DNA of 31,530 nucleotides from Pirellulales bacterium (GTDB taxonomy: Bacteria; Planctomycetota; Planctomycetia; Pirellulales; JAICIG01), in contig JAICIG010000024.1 in the NCBI GenBank assembly GCA_025924495.1, positions 1-31,530 on the forward strand, given 5' to 3'. Of the stretch, positions 8,597-16,087 are shown piece by piece. Position 1 is the stretch's first letter. Each line of letters starts with the position of its first letter. The notes beneath the pieces are model-generated. The model did no database searches and had not been told where the DNA came from. It saw only the letters and a program-made list of their open reading frames with translations. A program made the translations under genes and the position numbers.

Positions 8597-10459
8597 ATGA
8601 ACGCGATCGCGATTGCCAACAACGATGTGGCGATTGTCGCCTGGGTTAGTCCGCAAAAGATTGAGAACTGCTTGGGCTTCGCCATTTACCGCACGGACGT
8701 CAGTGCGGGTACGACGACTCCGCTGCCCGCCTGGGTTGGTTTTAAAGGCGAGAGCAACCCGAGTTGGACGGCCAAAACGACGGAAGTCTGGCCGATCCAG
8801 AAATTTCATTGGAAAGATCTGACCGCCAAGCCGGGCGGTTTATATCAGTACCGCATCGTGCCGATGATCGGTTCACCGGGCGCCTTGCATCCGGCGGCCA
8901 TGCCGGCTTGGGAAACCAATCCCATCCACTTAACGCCGCAGCGAGGCGACATCGCCACCTATTTCAACCGCGGCATTTTTTCTACGCAGTACGTCTCGCA
9001 TCAAGTGGCGCCAGCCGCGGATGCGAAGATGTTCAAAGTGCTCAAAAACCGCATCGACCAGCCTGGCGATCCGTTGCGGCTGAGCCTGGCCGGCCAATTG
9101 ATCGAAGGGCTTCGCAGCTTGCTCGACCGCGCCGCCTCGAGCAGCGGCCGCTGCTATGCGGCGCTTTACGAGCTGAACGATCCAGAGCTGGAGCAATTGC
9201 TGATCGGCAGCCCGTATGTGCACTTGATCCTTTCCAACACCGGGGCCGACGACAAAACCAACGAGGCGGCGCGGCAGGCGCTCGAAGAATCGCACGTCGA
9301 CCTGATGAGCCGCATGCTGCCCAACGGACATATCGGCCACAACAAGTTCGTGGTCTACGCCGACGCCAGCGGCGCCCCGCAGGCCGTGCTCACCGGCAGC
9401 ACGAATTGGACCGATTTAGGTCTGTGCGGTCAGGCCAACAACGCAGTGATCATCGAGAACGCGCAGGTCGCGCAGGCTTTCTACGATTACTGGCAGCGGC
9501 TGCGCGACGACACGCAAGCGGCCGGCGACGACGACAAGAAGCTTCAATCGGCGGGTTTTCGCACTGCCAACCAGACTCCTCACGATGTTGATTTTCCCGA
9601 CGGTTCGAATGTTCGCATTTGGTTTTCTCCCAATACCAAGCAGAAATCGAAGAGCTCGAATTCCGCAGCGCCGCTCGATTTGCAGCAAGTCTTCCAGCTC
9701 ATCTCCGAGGCGGAACATGCTGTGTTGTTCCTGGAGTTTCAGCCGGGCGCTCCCAGCGTCATTGACGCAATTGCCTCCGCTCAAGCGGCGAATGCCAACC
9801 TCTTTGTTCGCGGCGCCGTGACCGATCCCAATGCCGCCAAGACCTACGAGACCGATTTGTATCACCTGTCCGGCGCCAAGCCCGACGCGACGGTCGTGCC
9901 GGCCAAGGCAATTATCGATCAATTCGCGTTCTGGGAACACGAGTTGCTCAAAGACCCCGCAGGTCACGCGATCATTCACGACAAGATCGTCGTGATCGAT
10001 CCGTTCTCGCCGCAGTGCAAGGTAATTATGGGCAGCCACAATCAGGGCTATCGCGCGTCTTACAACAACGACGAGAACCTGCTGATCTTCACGGGCAAAC
10101 GCAAGCTGGCGGAAGCCTACGCGGCCCACGTCCTCGACATTTACGATCACTACCGTTTCCGATACCAGGTCAACTTGCATAAGCAAAATGCCTGGTCGGG
10201 CCTGGAAAAGACCGACGCCTGGCAAAACAAGTATTTCGCTGCCAGCAGCCCGTCTCGTAAGGAATTCGCGTTCTGGCAATACGGTTCGTCGGCTGTCTTG
10301 GCGCCGCCCGTTGCGGCTCCGCTCGTTGCAACCGCCTTGGTCCCCGCCCTTGCAGTACAACCAGCGACCGCTCGCGACGGGCATGCCGCGATCCTGCACC
10401 GGCGACATCCGCTCAAGAAGACCAAGAAGAAGAGCACACGGAAGAAGACGGCGAAATGA
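8597..10459 (+). CDS. Phospholipase D-like protein with two HKD motifs
   Basis: A 620-residue protein of the phospholipase D superfamily. The first HKD motif is HNKFVVYAD (His248, Lys250) followed by GSTN; the second is HDKIVVID (His461, Lys463) followed by GSHN. Two motifs in one chain normally make one active site that cuts phosphodiester bonds in lipid or nucleic acid. In the first motif Ala stands at the usual Asp position with Asp one residue later. Residues 1-115 look like a beta-rich, fibronectin-like domain (FAIYRT, LYQYRIVPM). The C-terminus is a strongly basic tail (HPLKKTKKKSTRKK), which could bind nucleic acid or membrane. No signal peptide is seen. The start at 8597 has GAGGG seven bases upstream. 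Substrate is unknown. Confidence 0.85.
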   Translation: MNAIAIANNDVAIVAWVSPQKIENCLGFAIYRTDVSAGTTTPLPAWVGFKGESNPSWTAKTTEVWPIQKFHWKDLTAKPGGLYQYRIVPMIGSPGALHPAAMPAWETNPIHLTPQRGDIATYFNRGIFSTQYVSHQVAPAADAKMFKVLKNRIDQPGDPLRLSLAGQLIEGLRSLLDRAASSSGRCYAALYELNDPELEQLLIGSPYVHLILSNTGADDKTNEAARQALEESHVDLMSRMLPNGHIGHNKFVVYADASGAPQAVLTGSTNWTDLGLCGQANNAVIIENAQVAQAFYDYWQRLRDDTQAAGDDDKKLQSAGFRTANQTPHDVDFPDGSNVRIWFSPNTKQKSKSSNSAAPLDLQQVFQLISEAEHAVLFLEFQPGAPSVIDAIASAQAANANLFVRGAVTDPNAAKTYETDLYHLSGAKPDATVVPAKAIIDQFAFWEHELLKDPAGHAIIHDKIVVIDPFSPQCKVIMGSHNQGYRASYNNDENLLIFTGKRKLAEAYAAHVLDIYDHYRFRYQVNLHKQNAWSGLEKTDAWQNKYFAASSPSRKEFAFWQYGSSAVLAPPVAAPLVATALVPALAVQPATARDGHAAILHRRHPLKKTKKKSTRKKTAK

Positions 10460-10527
10460 GCAATTCACCGCAAAGCGATCCGCTGAATTATTCCCAGATT
10501 GAAATCTAGCAAGGGGTAGATGCTCCT

Positions 10528-11901
10528 ATGCCGATCCGCGTGATCTGTCCGGGCTGCGAGAAAACGCTCAAGGCGCCAGAGACGATGGCAGGCAAGCAAT
10601 CGCGTTGCCCGCACTGCAAGACTGCCGTGCAAGTGCCTGCCGCTGAGGCGCAACCGCTAACGAGCTACATGCTTTCCCAGCCGCCCGCTAACAGCGCGGC
10701 TGTGTTCGAAGGGCAAGGCTCCAACGATGAATTTGCCGTTGCGCCCGCAGCGATGATCAAGCGGCCGGCCGTGGAAGCTGTTGTAGCCAGACCGGCGGCC
10801 AAAGCGCCCGCATTGGCAGAAGCGCCAGTTCCCGCTCGCACTGCAGGCGTGCGTAATGCGTCATCGAACCGCTCCAAGCCAGCGATGTTGTACTGGCTGT
10901 TTGCGCTGACGCTTGTGCCGCTGGTGTTTTCGCTGCTGGGAAAGCAGGAAGAACTCAGCGACCGGCTGGCGAAAACGTTTGAAGCTCATCCCGAAGCGCT
11001 CGCCCGTCTGCAGGGAAACCAGCTCACGAAGGACGAATTATTCGCCGCACTGCCGAATGCGAAGCTCGACGATGCTCATCTCTCGCGACATAGCTGGATG
11101 CATTGGCTGTATGCGCTGGCTTCGGCCATCCTCTTTTATGGACTGATTCGGTCGCTCTTCGAACACGACAAAGACAATTCACTCCAAATGCTCACGGTGG
11201 CGGCGATTACAGCCACGGTCGGCGTGTTCTCTCTCTTGGCGTTTCAATTCATCGCCGATTGGACTCAAGGCTACTGGGTTCATGGGCGCGGCATCATCGT
11301 GCTGCTGTTTTACTTGGTTAAGTTTGTCGGCTTCTCCTACCGCGCTGCGCTCGATCCATCGAATGGATTCCTGGCAAGCTTCTTCGGTTTCACCTTCGGA
11401 GTCGGTCTGTGCGAAGAGCTGACGAAGGCGCTGCCGATTTTCATCAAAATTCGCGATGGCAACCACATGAGTTGGCGAACGGCCTGCGCCTTAGGCCTGG
11501 CCAGCGGCGCGGGTTTTGGAATCGCCGAAGGCATCATGTACGCGTCAGACCATTACAACGGCATTTCCACTTGGGGCATTTACCCGGTGCGATTCATTTC
11601 GTGCGTCGCATTGCATGCCATCTGGACGGCATCGGTGGCTTTGATGGTCTGGCATAACCAGGAAATCGTCAGCGGCGATCTCGATTGGGGCGACTGGATC
11701 CTGGCCTTGCTCAAAGTGCAGGGCATTCCGATGGTACTGCACGGGCTTTACGACACGCTGCTCAAGCGAGAGATGAACGCGTGGGCATTAATCGCCGCCG
11801 TGGCCAGCTTCGCCTGGCTGGCCTTCTTGGTCTCGCGTTCGCGGGCCAGTGATCCGGAACCTGCAACCTACGTGCAACACGCGACTGCCACGGCCGCTTG
11901 A
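10528..11901 (+). CDS. Zinc-ribbon protein with PrsW-type intramembrane protease domain
   Basis: A 457-residue membrane protein. The N-terminus is a zinc ribbon (Cys7, Cys10, Cys27, Cys30) followed by a linker rich in Ala and Pro to about residue 115. About eight membrane segments follow. The PrsW family motifs are present: EELTK (Glu296, Glu297, Lys300), FGIAEG (Glu334), HAIW (His363) and HGLYD (His405). PrsW proteins are membrane-embedded proteases; in Bacillus subtilis PrsW cuts an anti-sigma factor. A soluble region with alternating Leu and charged residues sits between the first two membrane segments. AAGGGG lies about 11 bases before the ATG. It is 68 bp after the PLD-like gene on the same strand and convergent with the MFS gene. 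The substrate is unknown; no sigma/anti-sigma pair is nearby. Confidence 0.82.
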   Translation: MPIRVICPGCEKTLKAPETMAGKQSRCPHCKTAVQVPAAEAQPLTSYMLSQPPANSAAVFEGQGSNDEFAVAPAAMIKRPAVEAVVARPAAKAPALAEAPVPARTAGVRNASSNRSKPAMLYWLFALTLVPLVFSLLGKQEELSDRLAKTFEAHPEALARLQGNQLTKDELFAALPNAKLDDAHLSRHSWMHWLYALASAILFYGLIRSLFEHDKDNSLQMLTVAAITATVGVFSLLAFQFIADWTQGYWVHGRGIIVLLFYLVKFVGFSYRAALDPSNGFLASFFGFTFGVGLCEELTKALPIFIKIRDGNHMSWRTACALGLASGAGFGIAEGIMYASDHYNGISTWGIYPVRFISCVALHAIWTASVALMVWHNQEIVSGDLDWGDWILALLKVQGIPMVLHGLYDTLLKREMNAWALIAAVASFAWLAFLVSRSRASDPEPATYVQHATATAA

Positions 11902-11944
11902 GCGAGGCTGAACTCCGAGCTCGCCCACGCCGGCAGCGAGCGCC

Positions 11945-13345
11945 TCATTCCGGGTGCGCTGGAAAGTCTTGGCCCGCGCGGACCGATGCGACGATCATGG
12001 CCAGGCCGACGGCCATCAATCCCGCGGCGGCCCAGTAAGGCGCCGCGGGGGATTGCGTGAACAACCGCAACCCGAATACTGGCCCCAGAATGCGAGCCAG
12101 CGATGTTGCGCTTTGCCCCAGACCCAAAATGCCGCCCTGCTGGCCCGGGTCGCTGCGGCGCGAAATCAGCGATTGCAGCGACGGATTCACGAAGGCGAAA
12201 CCGGTCACCTCGAGCGCCATGGCCCACAGCAACTGCGTGAAATCGCCCTGTTCCGCAGCCCAGGCCAACCAGAGAAAGCCGGCGATGGCCGCCGCTGCGC
12301 CGAACGTCGCCATGGCTCCTTCGCTCATTCGCCCTGCCAACCGCCGCACCAGGAATCCTTGCGCTAGCGTCAGCACGACGCCGAGATAGGCGAAGGCAAC
12401 GAGGACGACAATTTGTACGATGTCGTCTCGTTCTTCGTAGCCCCAAGCTTGAATTTTACCCACGAGGCTCTGCAACACGCCCGAGTTCTTCTCCGTGTCG
12501 CCGCTTTGTTCCACGATCTGCTCGATCTGCAACGAAAGGGTCGATTCGAAATTGGCGAAGGAAAACACAGCCACGCAACTGGTCAACAGCAACAGGGCGA
12601 TCGACGGCGTTGAAAGCGCCGCCGAAAGGGCCGTGCGATCGAACAGAGTGCGCTCGGCGGCCTGACCTCCCGGCTGCCAAGACTCGGGCAGCTTAAACAC
12701 GGCGAGCAACAAAGCGACGCCGGATAGCACCGAAGCGACGTAGCCGGGCCAAGGGCTGAGCGCCACTTTGCCGCCGGCTAAGAGCGCCGTGGCGCCGAGC
12801 AGCGGGCCGAGCGTAAAGCCAAGCGCGAAAGCGGCGCCGATCAGGGCCATGCCCTTGGCGCGGCTCTCCTTGGCAGTGGTATCGGCAATGTAGGCTTGAG
12901 CCGTGGAGATCGTAGCCCCGGCGATTCCGGCGCCGATCCGGGCGACGAACAGCCATGTCAGGCTGTGCCACACCGCCGCCACGCCGAACATGAAGTAGAA
13001 CACCGTCGAAGCGGCCAACCCGATCATCAGAATCGGCCTGCGGCCGTAGCGGTCGGACAATCGACCCCAGATCGGCAAGAACAAGAACTGCATTGCCGAG
13101 AAGCTGGACATTAACAATCCGATCAGCCAGCCCATTTGATGCGCCGTCAGCTGATGCTGCTCGGCGAAGTGCTTGGCGTAGATCGGCAACAGCGGCAACA
13201 CGATGCCGAACCCGAGCAGGTCAATAAACACGGTCAAAAAGATGACGAGCAGCGAGCCCTTACGGGGCTCCGTCGGCGATTGAGCGGGCGGCCTGTAGGA
13301 ATTGTCGCCAGCGGATGCGGCGTCGCTGCGTTCTGCTTCGGTCAT
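11945..13345 (-). CDS. Major facilitator superfamily exporter (DHA1 / TetA-like)
   Basis: A 466-residue transporter of the drug:proton antiporter type. After a hydrophilic N-terminus of about 30 residues, the first segment contains DLLGFGIVLPLLP, typical of TetA-like members. Motif A, GRLSDRYGRRP, is at 94-104. Twelve membrane segments can be traced. Between segments 7 and 8 (about 267-308) there is an unusual charged loop of about 40 residues. A second motif-A-like stretch (VRRLAGRMSEG) follows segment 8. The substrate cannot be predicted; the family includes tetracycline and multidrug exporters but also metabolite exporters. The gene converges with the PrsW gene (43 bp gap) and diverges from the PaaK-like gene. 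Confidence 0.85.
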   Translation of the reverse strand: MTEAERSDAASAGDNSYRPPAQSPTEPRKGSLLVIFLTVFIDLLGFGIVLPLLPIYAKHFAEQHQLTAHQMGWLIGLLMSSFSAMQFLFLPIWGRLSDRYGRRPILMIGLAASTVFYFMFGVAAVWHSLTWLFVARIGAGIAGATISTAQAYIADTTAKESRAKGMALIGAAFALGFTLGPLLGATALLAGGKVALSPWPGYVASVLSGVALLLAVFKLPESWQPGGQAAERTLFDRTALSAALSTPSIALLLLTSCVAVFSFANFESTLSLQIEQIVEQSGDTEKNSGVLQSLVGKIQAWGYEERDDIVQIVVLVAFAYLGVVLTLAQGFLVRRLAGRMSEGAMATFGAAAAIAGFLWLAWAAEQGDFTQLLWAMALEVTGFAFVNPSLQSLISRRSDPGQQGGILGLGQSATSLARILGPVFGLRLFTQSPAAPYWAAAGLMAVGLAMIVASVRAGQDFPAHPE

Positions 13346-13503
13346 GGAGCTCTGCAGGCAAGTAGGTAAGAAATCGCTTCCCCGGCCGCGGATGCCCCAA
13401 TGCAGTCAGGATCGCCGTTGTCGGCCAATTCATCCTCTTTAGCGCTGAGCCTTTGGCTGTTCTGGCACGAGCTTACCCGCATGCCGCGTCTTTCCGCAAC
13501 CGC

Positions 13504-13532
13504 TGGCCAGCCATCCCGTTAGGTTTTATGAT
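13504..13532 (+). promoter_or_regulatory. Sigma70-like promoter directly at the start of the PaaK-like gene
   Basis: TGGCCA (13504-13509) and TATGAT (13527-13532) have a 17-bp spacer and match consensus at 4 of 6 and 5 of 6. A start of transcription seven bases after the -10 would fall on or next to the A of the ATG at 13539, so the mRNA would be leaderless. No ribosome binding site is seen, which fits. Confidence 0.45.
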
Positions 13533-13538
13533 TGCAAC

Positions 13539-14813
13539 ATGAGCCAAACCACGCCCGAAGAACGCCGCCGGATTGAAACGCTCGCTCCTGCGGCGCTCGA
13601 GCAGCACCAACTGGCTCGGCTCAACGCACTACTGGATCAGATTCTGCCGGAGAACCGCTTCTATGCGGAATTGTTCGAAGGAATCTCTCGGCCACTGGCG
13701 TCGCTGGAACAGCTCAGCGAACTCCCCTATACGTATAAAGAGAGCCTGCTCGGCTCGCGGCAGCCCGGCAATATTGCAGCGAACCTCACCTTTCCGCTCA
13801 ATCGGTATGTACGTCTGCACCAGACTTCCGGCACTCGCGGCCGGCCACTGGTGGTGCTCGATACGGCGGAAGACTGGAAATGGTGGCTTCATTGCTGGCA
13901 ATCAATTTATGACGCCGCCGATGTCACGCACGAAGATCGCCTCTTCATGGCATTTTCGTTCGGACCGTTCATCGGCTTTTGGAGCGCCTACGACGCGGCG
14001 GCCACACGCGGCTGTCTGGTGACGCCGGGCGGAGGAATGAACACCATCGCCCGGATCGAGCTGATGCGCACCTGTGAGGCGACCGTCGTTTGCTGCACGC
14101 CGAGCTATGCTTTGCACATGGCCGAAGTCGCGGCGCAAAAGCAGATCGACGTCGCCGACCTGGGCGTGCGGGTGCTGATTCTGGCGGGCGAGCCCGGCGG
14201 CTCGATTCCGGCAACTCGCCGCCTGATCGAACAAGCCTGGCAGGCCCGGGTGCTCGATCACAGCGGCGCGACCGAAGTCGGACCGTGGGGCTATGGTGAT
14301 CGCCGCAACCGCGGCTTACATGTGCTGGAAAGCGAATTCATCGCCGAATTCATCTCGGTCGCCACGGGCGGGCCAGCGAGCGAAGGAGAACTCGCGGAAC
14401 TGGTGCTGACCAATCTCGGACGGGTCGGCTGCCCGGTGATTCGCTATCGCACCGGCGACCTGGTGCGCCCGATCTGGCAACACGATCTCGTCAATCGCTT
14501 CGTGCTGCTGGAAGGCGGGGTGCTCGGCCGCACCGACGACATGATGATCATCCGAGGGGTCAACGTCTTTCCCTCGGCGATCGAACAGATTCTGCGAAGC
14601 TTTCCTGAAGTGCTTGAATACCAGATGACGGCGTTCAAGGTCGAAGCGATGGATCAACTGCTGATCGAGATTGAGGATCGCCTTGAACAGCCGCAGCGAG
14701 TGGCCGACGAGCTGCGCCTGAGGCTGGGCTTGAAGATCGAAGTTCAGACGGCGCCGCTGGGGAGCCTGCCGCGGTACGAAGGTAAAGGAAAACGCTTCAT
14801 TGACCAGCGCTAG
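13539..14813 (+). CDS. Phenylacetate-CoA ligase-like AMP-forming enzyme (PaaK family)
   Basis: A 424-residue member of the adenylate-forming superfamily, PaaK-like branch. It has the P-loop-like TSGTRGRPLVV (about residues 93-103), a central SGATEVGPWGYG motif (acyl-adenylate site), YRTGDLV, and the hinge plus C-terminal domain GRTDDMMIIRGVNVFP typical of PaaK. The family activates aryl or other carboxylic acids with ATP, then forms a CoA thioester. No other phenylacetate pathway gene (paaA-E, paaG) is near, so the acid is not known. It begins a co-directional group with the DUF1445 and DUF971 genes (69 and 28 bp gaps). The start is set by the promoter discussed separately. Confidence 0.82.
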   Translation: MSQTTPEERRRIETLAPAALEQHQLARLNALLDQILPENRFYAELFEGISRPLASLEQLSELPYTYKESLLGSRQPGNIAANLTFPLNRYVRLHQTSGTRGRPLVVLDTAEDWKWWLHCWQSIYDAADVTHEDRLFMAFSFGPFIGFWSAYDAAATRGCLVTPGGGMNTIARIELMRTCEATVVCCTPSYALHMAEVAAQKQIDVADLGVRVLILAGEPGGSIPATRRLIEQAWQARVLDHSGATEVGPWGYGDRRNRGLHVLESEFIAEFISVATGGPASEGELAELVLTNLGRVGCPVIRYRTGDLVRPIWQHDLVNRFVLLEGGVLGRTDDMMIIRGVNVFPSAIEQILRSFPEVLEYQMTAFKVEAMDQLLIEIEDRLEQPQRVADELRLRLGLKIEVQTAPLGSLPRYEGKGKRFIDQR

Positions 14814-14882
14814 GTCTGTTCCACGACAATCACACGCTCCGACTGACCGCGCGTAGCTTTTCAACGACAAAGGGCGCACGCC

Positions 14883-15686
14883 ATGACCCCAAACTCCGTC
14901 TCCTCGACGCCGGCCGCCGAGTTGCGTCTGGCAATTCGATCAGGAAGCCATTCGGGCCCAACGGCTGGGCTGGCGCCGGGCTTTGTGCAGGCGAACGTCG
15001 TCATCCTGCCCGCGACGATCGCCGAAGAATTTGCCGAGTTCTGCCGGCTGAACAGCCAGGCGTGCCCGTTGATTGCACGCACCGCTCCGGGAGGCGCCGA
15101 GCCGGCCGAAGCCGCGCCCGGCGCCGATCTGCGCACCGACGTGCCGCGCTACCGCGTTTTCCGCAATGGCGCGCCCGAACCGGTTGAACCGCTCGAGATT
15201 CGCGATTTGTGGCGCGACGATTTCGTCGGCTTTCTGCTCGGTTGCTCGTTCACGTTCGAAGCCGCGTTGGAAGCAGCGGGGCTGTATGTGCGACACATTC
15301 GCGAGCGGCGGAATGTGCCGATGTACCGTACCAACATCGCCTGCCGGGCGGCGGGAAGGTTCGCCGGGCCGATGGTGGTCAGCATGCGGCCTTATCGCCT
15401 GGACCAAGTCGAGCAGGTCCGCGAGATCACGGCGCAATTTCCCGCCATGCACGGCGCGCCGGTCCACGTCGGCTCTCCAGAGGAGCTTGGCATCGCCAAC
15501 CTGGCGCATCCTGATTTTGGAGATGCAGTGACGGTCCAGCCCGGCGAAACGCCCGTTTTTTGGGCCTGTGGGGTCACGCCGCAACTTGCCTTGGCTGCCG
15601 CAAGGCCGGCGATTGCCATCACGCACAGCCCGGGCTGCATGTTCGTAACTGACTTGCGCGATGATGATTTTCGCGTGTCGTCGTGA
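14883..15686 (+). CDS. DUF1445 putative hydro-lyase / D-glutamate cyclase family protein
   Basis: A 267-residue protein that matches the DUF1445 family (YcsI-like) over its full length. Conserved stretches include DVPRYRVFRNG, LWRDDFVGFLLGCSFTFE, RNVPMYRTNI, GPMVVSMRP, HGAPVHVG, PVFWACGVTPQ and ITHSPGCMFVTDL. Bacterial members are annotated as putative hydro-lyases. The related domain in the mammalian protein DGLUCY cyclises D-glutamate to 5-oxo-D-proline, and B. subtilis ycsI lies beside the 5-oxoprolinase genes. A role in 5-oxoproline or D-glutamate metabolism is therefore plausible, helped by the 5-oxoprolinase gene in this window, but not shown. AAAGGG lies eight bases before the ATG. Confidence 0.85.
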   Translation: MTPNSVSSTPAAELRLAIRSGSHSGPTAGLAPGFVQANVVILPATIAEEFAEFCRLNSQACPLIARTAPGGAEPAEAAPGADLRTDVPRYRVFRNGAPEPVEPLEIRDLWRDDFVGFLLGCSFTFEAALEAAGLYVRHIRERRNVPMYRTNIACRAAGRFAGPMVVSMRPYRLDQVEQVREITAQFPAMHGAPVHVGSPEELGIANLAHPDFGDAVTVQPGETPVFWACGVTPQLALAAARPAIAITHSPGCMFVTDLRDDDFRVSS

Positions 15687-15714
15687 GCCGCGTTCATTTC
15701 AGCAGGAATTGAGG

Positions 15715-16047
15715 ATGATTTTGATGGATCTCTATCCCACCAAACTCGCGATCCGCGGCGACGATCGGCTGTTGATCGAATGGAGCGACGGGCAGAAGCG
15801 CAGCTACGCGTTTCGCGAGCTGCGCGACAAGTGCCCCTGCGCCTCGTGTCGCGAGAAGCGCTCGCAGCCGCCCGCGTCAACGTCCCTGCTGCCCGTCTTG
15901 TCGGCCGCCGAAGCGCGGCCGCTGAAAATCCTCGGCATGAAGCCGGTCGGCAACTACGCCTACTCAATCGAGTTCAGCGACGGCCACGATACGGGCATTT
16001 TCACCTGCGAATTCCTGCGAGAACTGGGACGGCAAGAGCCCGACTAA
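15715..16047 (+). CDS. DUF971 domain protein
   Basis: A 110-residue protein of the DUF971 family, the small fold also found at the N-terminus of gamma-butyrobetaine hydroxylases. It has the pattern LLIEWSDGQKRSY, then LRDKCPCASCREK with Cys40, Cys42 and Cys45, which could bind a metal. The C-terminal part, YAYSIEFSDGHDTGIFTCEFLREL, is also family-like when read in parts. Free-standing members are often near iron-sulfur cluster genes but none is here. The ATG at 15715 is chosen for its upstream AGCAGGA; another ATG at 15724 and a longer frame from 15661 overlapping the previous gene are possible. It follows the DUF1445 gene by 28 bp and is probably co-transcribed. Confidence 0.8.
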   Translation: MILMDLYPTKLAIRGDDRLLIEWSDGQKRSYAFRELRDKCPCASCREKRSQPPASTSLLPVLSAAEARPLKILGMKPVGNYAYSIEFSDGHDTGIFTCEFLRELGRQEPD

Positions 16048-16059
16048 TCTTTGTCGGGC
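16038..16059. terminator. Stem-loop between convergent genes
   Basis: GCCCGAC and GTCGGGC form a perfect 7-bp stem around an 8-base loop that contains the TAA stop of the DUF971 gene. It lies between two convergent genes and could end transcription in both directions. Neither side has a clear T run, so a classic intrinsic terminator is not shown. Confidence 0.3.
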
Positions 16060-16087
16060 CCAGCCGCGCAAACGCTGAGACGCTGCG

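Noticed and set aside
13463..13478. Possible sigma54 promoter (perfect TGGCACG)
   Set aside because: The -24 half is perfect, but the -12 position reads TACC instead of TTGC and lacks the key GC. A sigma70-like promoter fits the downstream gene better.
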